Shown: positions 25,386-34,006, counted from the first letter of the stretch. The stretch is 64,000 nt of DNA from CAVSJA01 sp963728145 (GCA_963728145.1 CAVSJA010000005.1:62001-126000), one strand, 5' to 3'. Numbers and translations are program-made. The notes: generated by a model not told the origin, from the sequence alone.

Positions 25386-25838
25386 ATGAAAAAAGGCTAT
25401 ATCATTTTTAACGGGATTCGATTTCCCTATTACCTCGTTGATCATGCAATAGCATGGGCTGAAAAAAATAAATCCGGATTGTTCGCGCTTTTCCTAAAGG
25501 GAGGGGAGGAAGAGGAAGGTTATCCTTTTCCAAGCGATCTCGATTCAGCAGAAAAACTAAAGAACAAAGAAGATGCAGAAAAAGATGATGAGGCAATAAT
25601 AAAGGATGATACGAAGTTGTTGCAACATATGGCGAAGTCAAAGGGAGTGGAGATCGAGGTTGAAGAGTTGAAGGATCCAACTATAAATGAGGTTTTGAAA
25701 AAGATTAAGGACGCTGCCGTGGTTTTCGTTGATGCGAATGCTGATCCGGATGATATTGCAGCCCCAACAAAGTTTACGCTACAAGAGCTGGCCGGAAAAT
25801 TAGGCGTACCTGTTGAACAGGTAAACGAAGAGGAGTAA
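25386..25838 (+). CDS. Small acidic protein of unknown function
   Basis: 150 aa, no signal peptide. The N-terminal part (KGYIIFNGIRFPYYLVDHAIAWAEKN, then LFALFLKGG) looks like a Rossmann-like strand-helix-strand, reminiscent of universal-stress-protein folds. The middle is highly acidic and lysine-rich (about 55-85), and the C-terminal AAVVFVDANAD followed by LGVPVEQV suggests a further strand. No catalytic motif is recognised. It lies upstream of the choloylglycine-hydrolase-like gene with an 81-bp gap and may share its transcript. Confidence 0.72.
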   Translation: MKKGYIIFNGIRFPYYLVDHAIAWAEKNKSGLFALFLKGGEEEEGYPFPSDLDSAEKLKNKEDAEKDDEAIIKDDTKLLQHMAKSKGVEIEVEELKDPTINEVLKKIKDAAVVFVDANADPDDIAAPTKFTLQELAGKLGVPVEQVNEEE

Positions 25839-25919
25839 TAAGTCGAGATTCCTTCCATCCATTTTAACGCTGAAATGTTTTCCCAAAGGGTTAAATTCAG
25901 TTTCATAAAAAAGGATCAT

Positions 25920-26969
25920 ATGAAACAAATTCTATCCTTAATTATATTATTCCTCGCTTTCCCGGCATTTTCCTGCACCACCTTTTTCATTAACCGAAAT
26001 GGTCAACTCATCTTTGGCCGTAATTATGATTGGGTAGCAGGACAGGGGATGGTGAATACCAACCTGCGCGGACTTGCCAAAACATCTTTTGCAATGCCCG
26101 ATGGATCCACCATCAATTGGGTTTCAAAATACGGAAGCATCACTTTTAATCAGTATGGAAAGGAATTTCCCACAGGTGGAATGAATGAAAAGGGATTGGT
26201 GGTTGAATTGATGTGGCTGAATGATACAAAGTATCCAGCTCCCGATCAAAGACCAAGCCTAACCGTGTTGCAATGGTTGCAATACCAGCTGGACAATAAT
26301 TCAACCGTTTCCGAAGTAATTCAGACGGATTCTAAATTGCGAATTTCTGCAAGCGATGTGCCATTGCACTACCTCGTTGCTGACGTATCCGGCGATGTTG
26401 CTTCTATCGAATTTCTGAATGGTAAAATGGTTGTGCATAGAGGCAAGGATCTGCCAATAGCAGTTCTTGCAAACAATACTTATGCTAACTCATGGGATGC
26501 CGTAAAAAATCTTTATGGAGCAAGTAATGTAAGCCTTAAGGATAATTCTGATGCCCGGTTCGCCAAAGCCTGCAAGATGGTGAAGGAATTCCAGGATCAA
26601 AGCCTTTCAACACCGGTCGTTGATTATTCATTCAAAATTCTCAATGAGGTTTCCCAGGGCGATCATACCAAATGGAGTATCGTGTATGATCTTGTTGCAA
26701 AAAAGATCTATTTTAAAACCCTCAAATATGCACAAGTAAAATCAGTTGAGTTCTCTGCATTTGATTTTAGTTGTACCTCGTCAGCAAAGGCATTCGATAT
26801 GAATCAATCGACAACAGGAACTGTTAGCGACAAATTTGTTTCTTACTCTCCTGACTTCAATAGAAAAATAACAGAAGCAACCGTGAAAGCTAGCCGGGGA
26901 GAAGTAAATATTAGAAAGGAAGAAATGGAAGCATGGCTGGAGTATACGGAGAAGATTCGGTGCAGGTAG
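25920..26969 (+). CDS. Secreted linear-amide C-N hydrolase (choloylglycine hydrolase family)
   Basis: 349 aa from the ATG at 25920; the longer frame from 25875 would place 15 residues before the signal peptide. Signal peptide MKQILSLIILFLAFPAFS is followed by C19, which becomes the N-terminal nucleophile (Ntn hydrolase) after removal of the leader. R34 and D37 in FGRNYDW lie at the spacing seen in bile-salt hydrolases and penicillin V acylases. Also GGMNEKGLVVELMWL and LANNTYANSWD (likely substrate-pocket Asn). Family members cleave bile salts, penicillin V or N-acyl homoserine lactones; an environmental bacterium might use it on N-acyl signals or lipids (inference). Confidence 0.85.
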   Translation: MKQILSLIILFLAFPAFSCTTFFINRNGQLIFGRNYDWVAGQGMVNTNLRGLAKTSFAMPDGSTINWVSKYGSITFNQYGKEFPTGGMNEKGLVVELMWLNDTKYPAPDQRPSLTVLQWLQYQLDNNSTVSEVIQTDSKLRISASDVPLHYLVADVSGDVASIEFLNGKMVVHRGKDLPIAVLANNTYANSWDAVKNLYGASNVSLKDNSDARFAKACKMVKEFQDQSLSTPVVDYSFKILNEVSQGDHTKWSIVYDLVAKKIYFKTLKYAQVKSVEFSAFDFSCTSSAKAFDMNQSTTGTVSDKFVSYSPDFNRKITEATVKASRGEVNIRKEEMEAWLEYTEKIRCR

Positions 26970-27214
26970 GGTGGTTGATAGGGTTGACAAGGTTGATAGG
27001 GTTGACAGGGTTGATGAGGTTGATGAGGTTGCCAATTGTAAAATTACTTCATAGAAATAACTAAGGGTCAATAAAAGATTTTTTTGACCCTTAGTTATTT
27101 TATTAAAAGAAGAATTAGTTCACTCCTTATCAAACCTGTCAACCTTGTCAACCTTGTCAACCCTGTCAACCCTGTCAACCTTTTCAACCCCATCAACCCC
27201 ATCAACCTTACCTC
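26967..27214. repeat. Inverted 9-bp GGTTGACAG array with a terminator in its loop
   Basis: The left arm (26971-27036) has seven or eight GGTTGA(C/T)NN units after the TAG stop of the amide hydrolase. The right arm (27127-27210) has about nine reverse-complement units and ends against the TAA stop of the DUF1080 gene (minus strand TAA then GGTTGATGG). The loop carries a perfect hairpin terminator. Confidence 0.92.
27055..27100. terminator. Bidirectional hairpin terminator
   Basis: Stem of 17 bp: AAATAACTAAGGGTCAA (27055-27071) pairs with TTGACCCTTAGTTATTT (27084-27100). It lies between convergent genes. The GGGTCAA stem core is shared with the terminator at 29088-29120. Confidence 0.88.
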
Positions 27215-27959
27215 AAAGCGGCCGGATCCAGATATTCCTAAAACTTACAGCATCACCATGATCCTGCAATGTCAATGGTTCTTTATCACCATGCTTGTCA
27301 TAAGTCGGTAGACCGATATATTGGGTGCCGCCCCATAAGATTGAATTGTTTTGAACCAAAATTCCATTAAGCAACACCGTTATCCTTGCGGGTGATTTAA
27401 CCGTGCTATCGGCATTGAAGCGGGGAGCGATGAAGATGACATCATAGGTTTGCCATTCGCCTGGACCACGGGTGGCGTTTACCGCGGGAGGTAGTTGCTT
27501 GTAAATACTTCCGGCCTGACCGTTAGAGTAAGTACGGTTTTTATAGGAATCAAGTACCTGCAGTTCGTATTTGCCCATTAGGAAAATCCCGCTATTCCCC
27601 CGGCCCTGGCCTTCCCCCTTTACTTCCGAAGGCGTTCTCCATTCGATATGTAGCTGGCAATCCCCAAATCCTTCCTTTGTACTTATCTCGCCGGTTCCGC
27701 GTGCAACGGTCATTGCACCGTCGGCAATGGTCCATTTTACTTCGCCACCGTTTTTCGCTTTAAACTTTGAAGCATCTTTCCCATCAAAAAGTACAATCGC
27801 ATCAGAAGGCGCGTCCGCACTTGTTTTGCCGGGACTTACCACTTTCGGCTCAGGATACCATACCTCCGTCAGTTTCGGGTCTCCTGTTCTCGGTGTCTGT
27901 GCGTTCGCTGCAACAACGGCCATCAAAAGCGCGGAGGCAAGGGACAAGTTCAATTTCAT
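27213..27959 (-). CDS. Secreted DUF1080-family protein (3-keto-glycoside hydrolase-like)
   Basis: 248 aa. Signal peptide MKLNLSLASALLMAVVAANA-Q. A single DUF1080 (PF06439) domain: IVLFDGKDASKF (54-65), VKWTIADGAMTV, STKEGFGDCQLHIEWRTP, GNSGIFLMGKYELQVLDS, GEWQTYDVIFIAPRF, and the end LQDHGDAVSFRNIWIRPL. This is a concanavalin-like beta-sandwich; some members hydrolyse 3-keto-disaccharides and others are glycan-binding. All typical blocks are present. Likely periplasmic. The acylphosphatase gene lies 65 bp upstream on the same strand. Confidence 0.87.
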   Translation of the reverse strand: MKLNLSLASALLMAVVAANAQTPRTGDPKLTEVWYPEPKVVSPGKTSADAPSDAIVLFDGKDASKFKAKNGGEVKWTIADGAMTVARGTGEISTKEGFGDCQLHIEWRTPSEVKGEGQGRGNSGIFLMGKYELQVLDSYKNRTYSNGQAGSIYKQLPPAVNATRGPGEWQTYDVIFIAPRFNADSTVKSPARITVLLNGILVQNNSILWGGTQYIGLPTYDKHGDKEPLTLQDHGDAVSFRNIWIRPL

Positions 27960-28024
27960 GGTATGATTTTTTTATTAGATAAAATAGGGCCAACAAGTTA
28001 ATGAATTTCCCAAAAGTGGCGGGC

Positions 28025-28294
28025 CTAACGGATTATCAAAAACCCTGAAAATCCTTGTAATGGAAGCTCGTTGGTTTTTATTTCTGTTACTAATGCCCTT
28101 GGCGGTCCTTGCCGACACCAGTTGATCAACTCCTTTAATCGTGCAGCATCTCCCGTTGCGATGAGCTCAACATCTCCGCCCGGAAGATTTCTTACCGTAC
28201 CAGTAATGTTTAAGGAAAGAGCTTTCTCTTTAGCACTCTGACGGTAATAAACACCCTGCACCAGTCCTTTAACTAAAATAGAAATCGTTTGCAT
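28025..28294 (-). CDS. acyP: Acylphosphatase
   Basis: 89 aa, usual length. The conserved phosphate-cradle motif GLVQGVYYR with catalytic R18 and the catalytic N36 in GTVRNLPGGDVEL are both present, with a typical C-terminal FLIIR. It hydrolyses acyl phosphates such as carbamoyl or acetyl phosphate in the cytosol. ATG 28294 is the only good start. Confidence 0.93.
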   Translation of the reverse strand: MQTISILVKGLVQGVYYRQSAKEKALSLNITGTVRNLPGGDVELIATGDAARLKELINWCRQGPPRALVTEIKTNELPLQGFSGFLIIR

Positions 28295-28462
28295 GAAATA
28301 TAACTCTACTAAAATTATTCAAGAACGTAGATTTACGAGCAGCTTTTTTTTCCTCGTATTGTCTATTGATTGTAATTTAGTGGAACCCTTTATTAAATCT
28401 CCTCCCCCTTATCCCCGAATCAAAAAGGTTCTTCTCATTTATTTAATTCAAACACTAAGTGT

Positions 28463-28975
28463 ATGGAAACAATTCGTACTATCGGACTATTCATGTTATC
28501 CGGCCTGGTTATTACTTCCTGTCAAAAATCCCTGAGCGACGAAGGAAGCGAAGAAACAAACAAAGCAAAGGCAGCCCAATTTCAATCAGCGATCCATGGC
28601 AGTAACTACAAACTAACGGCCTTCTACAGTGACAAACCAATTGATTACGTCACAACCGACGCCGTCGTGAAATCTGAGACAGATCTTTGGGACTATGTGA
28701 GGCCTCATTTGAAAGATGATGTAACTAGTTTCACGGGAGACGCATCAGTGGTGATTATGCAAAATGCGGTTAAGATTCCGGGTGATGATTCTCCACAATT
28801 GTCGAGATCATATTCCACCGGCTTTGACAAATCATTTGTGTTTTTCAATTTTGTCGATGATGCTTATAAACCGCAACAATATAAGCTCAGCGAATTTGAT
28901 GGATCAAAATTTATCGTCTACATCGACTGGCCGGGAGGAGTGAGGCTTTTTTCCAAATTTGAGAAAGTGCAGTGA
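28463..28975 (+). CDS. Putative lipoprotein of unknown function
   Basis: 170 aa. Lipoprotein signal with LVITSC (C20). Mature part has a Lys/Glu-rich linker and then a compact beta-rich part with no family I recognise (YSDKPIDYVTTDAVVKSETDLWDY is notable). Divergent from acyP, with a 168-bp gap. The stop TGA is followed directly by TAGGTTGACAAGG, the start of a repeat array. Confidence 0.75.
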   Translation: METIRTIGLFMLSGLVITSCQKSLSDEGSEETNKAKAAQFQSAIHGSNYKLTAFYSDKPIDYVTTDAVVKSETDLWDYVRPHLKDDVTSFTGDASVVIMQNAVKIPGDDSPQLSRSYSTGFDKSFVFFNFVDDAYKPQQYKLSEFDGSKFIVYIDWPGGVRLFSKFEKVQ

Positions 28976-29210
28976 TAGGTTGACAAGGTTGATAAGGTTG
29001 ACAGGGTTGTTCCCGCTTTCGCGGGAATGATGGGTTGAAAGGGTTGACAACAAGGGTCAACTAATATCTTCTTTTGACAAAATATTTAAGGGTCAATAAA
29101 CATCTTATTGACCCTTTTTATTTCTTTAAAGCAACATTCGCATTGAATACCTTGTCCAACCCGTCAACCCTCAGTCAACCCTGTCAACCTTGTCAACCCT
29201 GTCAACCTAA
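28976..29210. repeat. Inverted 9-bp GGTTGACAG array with hairpin insert and terminator
   Basis: The left arm begins directly after the lipoprotein stop (TAGGTTGACAAGGTTGAT) and is interrupted at 29004-29030 by TTCCCGCTTTCGCGGGAATGA, then continues to about 29052. The right arm (29155-29208) carries reverse-complement units and ends at the TAG stop of the response regulator. A terminator lies in the loop. The internal hairpin matches the one at 4213-4240 except for one C and joins the array at the same point. Confidence 0.9.
29088..29122. terminator. Intrinsic terminator between convergent genes
   Basis: Stem AAGGGTCAATAA (29088-29099) pairs with TTATTGACCCTT (29105-29116), followed by TTTATTT on the plus strand. 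Confidence 0.85.
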
Positions 29211-29845
29211 ATCAACCGGTGCTCATAAGCATACTTCACCAACCCAATCACACTACTCGTCTTCGTTTTTCGGAAAATATTCTTGCGGTGGGTTTCAACG
29301 GTTCGTTCACTGATAAATAGAGTATCGGCAATTTTCTTGTTGCTGAATTCTTTTTCGATCAGGCGTATGATGCCGATCTCTCTTTCAGTAAGTTGAGAAT
29401 CTTCATTTTCTTTCTTCCGCTCACTTGCCTTCTTCATTTCAGTGATCACTTCATCGCTGAAATAAATTCCTCCAGACGCGATCTTGTCCAGGGCCGTGAT
29501 CAATTCAGCTTTTCCAATATTCTTAAGTACATATCCTGCGATATCTGCATCATCGATCATTCTATTTACCGTATCACCCTGGCCGCTCATTGAAAGTGCC
29601 AGGATCTTTATTTCAGGATGGCTCTTTCTTACCAGTTTGACCAATTCGTCTCCGTTGAGATGGGGCATCATTACATCAGTAAGTAGAATGTCAACCGGTT
29701 GTTTTTCCAATAATGGGAGAAGTTCCCGCGGATCAGTTGTTGTATTCAAAACCTGGAAGCGTTCATGACCCTCAAGCAAGGATAATAAACCGTCGATCAC
29801 GATTTGGTGATCGTCAACAATAGCCAGTTTCATCCTTTGCTTCAT
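29207..29845 (-). CDS. NarL/FixJ-type response regulator
   Basis: 212 aa. Receiver domain (IVDDHQIVIDG, phosphoacceptor D57 in LLTDVMMPH, T/S and K positions ALSMSG and YVLKN) followed by a LuxR-type HTH (LTEREIGIIRLI, NKKIADTLFISERTVETHRKNI). It lies 63 bp downstream of the histidine kinase gene on the same strand, the natural partner. The start may be M1 or M5 (MKLAIVDD, 29833). The stop TAG is followed directly by the GTTGACAGG array. DNA targets unknown. Confidence 0.93.
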   Translation of the reverse strand: MKQRMKLAIVDDHQIVIDGLLSLLEGHERFQVLNTTTDPRELLPLLEKQPVDILLTDVMMPHLNGDELVKLVRKSHPEIKILALSMSGQGDTVNRMIDDADIAGYVLKNIGKAELITALDKIASGGIYFSDEVITEMKKASERKKENEDSQLTEREIGIIRLIEKEFSNKKIADTLFISERTVETHRKNIFRKTKTSSVIGLVKYAYEHRLI

Positions 29846-29908
29846 TGGTGGTCGTCTTAATTAGATGGATATAGAAAGGCCGGTATTAAAGTAATCAAAT
29901 TTTACATT

Positions 29909-31852
29909 TCAGCTCGCCGGAACATGAATGGCCACCAGTGTTCCCTTGCCAGGGGTTGAATCAAAGTCTACGGTTCCTTTCAGGTATTCAATCCGGGTCC
30001 GGATGTTCTTCAATCCCAGGCCATCAAATGCTTTTGATTCCCGGGCGTCAAAACCTTTGCCATTGTCTTCTATTGTCGCACTGATGCCGTCTTTATCTTT
30101 TATTAATGAGATGTCCAGGTGATTTGCTCCTGAATGTTTGATAACATTATTCACGCACTCCTGGATCACGCGATACAATACCGTTTCCAGGTTGCTCTCC
30201 AGCCGCTCATTCAATCCTTCGCTGTACAGGTCTATTTTCAAAACTTTGGTATCGATCTTATCAATGAATTCGCGAATGGCCGCTGAAAGACCGGCCTTAA
30301 GTAATGCATTCGGCATCATATTATGCGATACAGTCCGAACTTCCTTGCAGGATTCATCAACCAGGCTGATAATTTTTTCGAATTTTTCCTTTTGATGAGG
30401 TTCAAGAAACTTGAATTCATTCTCAAACGAAGACAAATTCATTTTCGCTGCACTCATGATTTGTCCAACTCCATCATGCAGATCTTTTGCTATTCGTTGT
30501 CTTTCTTTTTCCTCAGCTTCCAAAACTGCCCTGGTTGAGAGTTCCTGTTGCCTCATAATGGCTGCCTGCAATTTTGATTCCTGTTTTAAACGATAACGCC
30601 GATAGAGGGAATAACTCAGGAAAACAGCTAATGCAACAAGAATCACGATCCCGATTATGATCAGGTTCTTCCTGCTGAGTTGTATTCTTTGCAAAAGGAT
30701 CTGCTGTTCTTTTTTCTCGGATTCATACTTCAATTGCATCTCAGCCAATGCTCGTGGATTCGCATCAGCATATAAGCTATCTTTCAAATCACTGATCTTC
30801 TTATAAACTTCAGCCGCCTGCTTGAAATCTCCCGCCACCTGATAATTTTCAGCCATTGCAGAATAGATCATCGGCAATTTCGCATCGATCTTATTTGCCT
30901 TTGCAATATCCAATGCCTGTTTGGAAACAGCAATTCCTTCCGCTGGCTTATTGAGCCTGGCATAGAGATTCGCCATTTCAGAAAGATCAGATACAATAAA
31001 GAAAGGGTCCCCGACCTTTTCTCTCAATGGCTTTGCAGCAAGAAAACTTTGCAACGCGTCTTCATGCCGTCCATGTTTTGTTTGCGTTGTGCCAAGAATA
31101 TAATATCCGTTTGCTTCCGCATTCAGATCGTTTTGTTCATGGGCAATGGTTATCGCCAGCCTTGAATATTTCTCAGCAGAATCCAGTTTGCCCAGGGAAC
31201 CATACGATGAGGCGAGGTTATTATAAATCGTAGCATTCCGGATATTCATCTTTTTTTCCCCGATCAACTTTAGCGCCGTGGTAAAACTCTCAACGGCTTC
31301 CTGGAATCGGTTTGATTCCATCATCACCCAACCAATATTCACCCTCGCCCTGAGTTGAGTCATGATATCATTACTCTCTTCGGCGAGACTAAGGGCCTTA
31401 TAGAAATGTTCGAGCGCTTCTTTCTTCTGATTCATCTTCATCAGGCAGAGTCCGCTAAAGGATTCATGTAAGGCTTCAAGTGACATTTGTTCTTTATGCC
31501 TTCTCAGCCATTCAATATTCTTTTGCACGGTGGCAAAGGCTCTTTCTGGCTTACCCGTATTGTAATCGTGAGAAGCATAGTAGTAATTGGCACGGATGAT
31601 CTGGAGACTATCACCTCTTTCCTGTGCCAGTTTGAAAGCCTGGTTTGCATAGTATAAACTTGAATCCGGATGAGAAACACGAAAACGGTCCGCCAGTTGC
31701 AGGAGGATCTCTGTTCGTTGGTTAATTGGAAGATTTCCTTTTAATAAATTCAGCAGGCTATCATTATTTGCCTTCGCGGAAATTTGAAATAAGGTTGAAA
31801 GTAACAGAATGAAACAGATTCTGAAGTGGCGGCGTAGAAATAAAGTTTTCAT
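29909..31852 (-). CDS. TPR-containing sensor histidine kinase (HisKA_3)
   Basis: 647 aa. N-terminal signal or anchor (residues 11-27), about six to seven tetratricopeptide repeats in the periplasm (45-360), one transmembrane segment (397-416), a HisKA_3 box with phospho-acceptor H459 in RIAKDLHDGVGQ, and an HATPase_c domain with N-box ECVNNVIKHSG (565-575) and DNGKGF (596-601). This is the common Bacteroidota type that signals to NarL-like regulators; the regulator is the next gene. It overlaps the dapB stop by 4 nt (ATGA), so the kinase appears translationally coupled to a lysine-pathway gene. The input signal is not evident. Confidence 0.92.
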   Translation of the reverse strand: MKTLFLRRHFRICFILLLSTLFQISAKANNDSLLNLLKGNLPINQRTEILLQLADRFRVSHPDSSLYYANQAFKLAQERGDSLQIIRANYYYASHDYNTGKPERAFATVQKNIEWLRRHKEQMSLEALHESFSGLCLMKMNQKKEALEHFYKALSLAEESNDIMTQLRARVNIGWVMMESNRFQEAVESFTTALKLIGEKKMNIRNATIYNNLASSYGSLGKLDSAEKYSRLAITIAHEQNDLNAEANGYYILGTTQTKHGRHEDALQSFLAAKPLREKVGDPFFIVSDLSEMANLYARLNKPAEGIAVSKQALDIAKANKIDAKLPMIYSAMAENYQVAGDFKQAAEVYKKISDLKDSLYADANPRALAEMQLKYESEKKEQQILLQRIQLSRKNLIIIGIVILVALAVFLSYSLYRRYRLKQESKLQAAIMRQQELSTRAVLEAEEKERQRIAKDLHDGVGQIMSAAKMNLSSFENEFKFLEPHQKEKFEKIISLVDESCKEVRTVSHNMMPNALLKAGLSAAIREFIDKIDTKVLKIDLYSEGLNERLESNLETVLYRVIQECVNNVIKHSGANHLDISLIKDKDGISATIEDNGKGFDARESKAFDGLGLKNIRTRIEYLKGTVDFDSTPGKGTLVAIHVPAS

Positions 31853-32565
31853 ATACCCAATACCTCCTTCATGGAGTAGATTCCTTTCTTGCCTTTCAGG
31901 AATTCTGCAGCGAGTACCGCTCCTGTTGCAAAGCCCTTACGGGTATGCGCTGTATGTTTGATCTCGATATCATCAACAGCTGAAGTATACGCAACTATAT
32001 GCGTTCCCGGTGCGGGATCAATTCTTTCGCTCAGGATCTCTAATTCTTCTTTATTATCACTGATATGGTTGACCCATTTTGATTTTCTTGAAATCTTTTC
32101 AAGTATCTGCTCTGCTATTGTGATCGCTGTTCCGCTCGGAGCATCTTTTTTTGCAGTATGATGAACTTCTGTAACGGATAAATCATAATCCTTTTGCTTT
32201 TCCATTAATTCAGCAAGCCTTTCATTCACCGCTAAAAAAATATTTACACCTACGCTGAAATTGCTTGCATATACAAAAGCTCCGTTCTTTTTCCCGGAGT
32301 AATCTTTTATCGCATCAAAGTGTTCCAACCATCCGGTAGAACCGCATACAACAGGAGTTCCAGCATCAAAACATGTCTTCAGATTATTGGGTGCACTTTC
32401 TGGTCCAGTGAATTCGATTGCTACATCAACCTTTGATAAATTTTCTTTATTAAGATCGGCCTGGTTATCCAAATCGATTTTCAATATGATCTTATGTCCT
32501 CTTTCCAAAGCAATTTCTTCAATAGCCTTTCCCATTTTGCCATAACCGATGAGTGCGAGGTTCAT
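31849..32565 (-). CDS. dapB: 4-hydroxy-tetrahydrodipicolinate reductase
   Basis: 238 aa from the ATG at 32565; the longer frame to 32646 reads through a repeat array. N-terminal Rossmann motif GYGKMGKAI (7-15) for NAD(P)H, IEFTGPES, VVCGSTGW, and the catalytic region EVHHTAKKDAPSGTA with H135/H136 and K140. It reduces the dihydrodipicolinate precursor in lysine and peptidoglycan diaminopimelate synthesis. A neighbour of parA/parB/DUF5683, as seen in other Bacteroidota. A 14-codon copy of its 5' end is present at 33942-33983. Confidence 0.95.
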   Translation of the reverse strand: MNLALIGYGKMGKAIEEIALERGHKIILKIDLDNQADLNKENLSKVDVAIEFTGPESAPNNLKTCFDAGTPVVCGSTGWLEHFDAIKDYSGKKNGAFVYASNFSVGVNIFLAVNERLAELMEKQKDYDLSVTEVHHTAKKDAPSGTAITIAEQILEKISRKSKWVNHISDNKEELEILSERIDPAPGTHIVAYTSAVDDIEIKHTAHTRKGFATGAVLAAEFLKGKKGIYSMKEVLGI

Positions 32566-32589
32566 GTGTGTGTTGGGTGTTTCAGTTTT

Positions 32590-32658
32590 AAGCCGCGAGC
32601 TATGAGCCACGAGCCGCGAGCTTTTAGCTCGTAACTCGTGGCTCATAGCTCGAAGCTC
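32590..32658. repeat. Inverted array of 8-bp GAGC-type units
   Basis: The left arm AGCCGCGAGCTATGAGC (from about 32590) and the right arm GCTCGTAACTCGTGGCTC (from 32626) pair with almost no loop. It fills the space between the dapB start and the end of the broken DUF5683 copy, and the DUF5683 remnant's TGA stop adjoins it. Confidence 0.8.
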
Positions 32659-33172
32659 ACCTCAGTGAAGTTATACCTTTTGGGGAATTCTTACCGAAGC
32701 TCAAAGTAAAAGTGAGTCCCGCAATCTGGTTACCCTGGAGAATATTGGGTTTTATGTTCAGACTTAAATTTTCACCAACATTAAAATCTTTCAAATGCGC
32801 GTACACGGTTGCTTCGAGTAAATCTAACCCCCAAACAATAGGACAAATGGTATTGAATAATCCATATTGCGCCTGAAATCATTACGTTAATTTAACAGGA
32901 TCTTTATTTTTCTCAGGAGACTCAAAGAACATATAGAGTTTCGGATCGACCCAGTTTTTGTAATTCGAAATGTCACCAGTTGCGATCACCTCCGCGGCTT
33001 GCTGGTTTCTTTATACCATTTTTTATTATAGATGAATGTACCGATGGGATGCCGATCGTCGTGTAAACAATTGGAACTTCCAATATTACTTATTGTAGAT
33101 CTGACCGAGTCCGGCAAGAATGGCAGAACCTATCGCGTCTGTTTTCGGACTTGGTTTTTTCTTGCCAATGCC
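32659..33172 (-). pseudogene. Broken second copy of the DUF5683 gene
   Basis: It aligns with the intact DUF5683 gene (34078-34722) along most of its length with many substitutions. The C-terminus still encodes KGITSLR and stop. Compared with the intact copy it has at least two one-base deletions (near 33012 in the region matching the A-E-M/K-T segment, and near 33045, where GATGGGATGCC replaces GATGGGGATGCC), and it lacks about the first 50 codons. The homology ends near TTTTTTCTTGCC. The short open frame 33086-33310 retains the GLGQIYNK motif but is a remnant. Confidence 0.85.
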
Positions 33173-33194
33173 GTAATTTAATAACCCAATTACC

Positions 33195-33941
33195 ATGGAA
33201 TTCGTAAGGTTCGCCGATAAAAAACGAGTTGACTTTATAAAAGATGCTTTAAAGGATTCGGTTCCACCAGCTGCATCAATTCTCGATATCGGTTGTGGAA
33301 ATGGTATCATCAGTAGAGCTGTCGGAGCTATGGGTTACACTGTTACAGGAATGGACGTGAGTCCGAAAGCCATCTCCAATGCAATTTCCTCCAATACCCT
33401 TCCTAATGTAAATTTTAAGGTCGCCGATACAGGCAAACTTAAACCTGAACCCAGTAAATATGCCGCAATAATCTGCAGCGAGGTACTGGAGCATCTGCCC
33501 AAACCCTCCTCTCTGTTGGGTATCTTACACAAATCATTAAAAAATGAGGGGTTATTGATCGTTACAGTACCAAACGGCACTGGCCCGCGCGAACTGTTTG
33601 TTACCAGGCCAGTCCAATACTTTCAGAAAAAAAATAACATAGCCTGGAGATTGATCAGTTCAGTTAAGAAACTTCTGGGCTACCATGGGATCACTATTCA
33701 GTCAGCTGCAGACGACCTCATGCATATCCAGTTCTTCACTGTAAAAACACTTTTTGCTCTGGCGGCTTCATCGGATTTCCGGATTGATGTTATAAAAAAA
33801 TCAAATTTTATTGAACAGGTCTTCCCCTTTTCACTTATCACCAGACGTAGCCTGACGCTTCAAAAGCTTGATTGTATGGTTGCAGATAAGCTGCCCCTGC
33901 GGTTTACGAGCGGTTTTATGAGCATCTGGAAAAAAGTTTGA
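33195..33941 (+). CDS. SAM-dependent class I methyltransferase
   Basis: 248 aa. SAM-binding motif ILDIGCGNGIISRAV (residues 29-43), acidic loop GMDVSPKA, CSEVLEHL as motif II, and LLIVTVPNG as motif III: UbiG/Methyltransf_11-type. The C-terminal half (about 130-248) is not recognised and is likely to decide the acceptor. It is the only plus-strand gene in a minus-strand region. It is bounded on the left by the broken DUF5683 copy and on the right by a 14-codon dapB fragment; its TGA stop abuts that fragment. This suggests that it arrived together with the duplicated flanks. Confidence 0.85.
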   Translation: MEFVRFADKKRVDFIKDALKDSVPPAASILDIGCGNGIISRAVGAMGYTVTGMDVSPKAISNAISSNTLPNVNFKVADTGKLKPEPSKYAAIICSEVLEHLPKPSSLLGILHKSLKNEGLLIVTVPNGTGPRELFVTRPVQYFQKKNNIAWRLISSVKKLLGYHGITIQSAADDLMHIQFFTVKTLFALAASSDFRIDVIKKSNFIEQVFPFSLITRRSLTLQKLDCMVADKLPLRFTSGFMSIWKKV

Positions 33942-33983
33942 AGCCTTTCCCATTTTTCCGTATCCAATGAATGCGAGGTTCAT
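33942..33983 (-). pseudogene. 14-codon remnant of dapB 5' end
   Basis: Encodes MNLAFIGYGKMGKA, differing from intact dapB (MNLALIGYGKMGKA) at one residue, and then stops being similar exactly at the methyltransferase stop codon. The upstream sequence TGTGTGTTGGGTGTTTCAG also matches that upstream of intact dapB, so this is a duplicated start region. Confidence 0.85.
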
Positions 33984-34006
33984 GTGTGTGTTGGGTGTTT
34001 CAGTTT

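Noticed and set aside
33086..33310. 74-codon minus-strand open frame with GLGQIYNK
   Set aside because: It is a piece of the broken DUF5683 copy joined to antisense sequence of the methyltransferase gene, not an independent gene.
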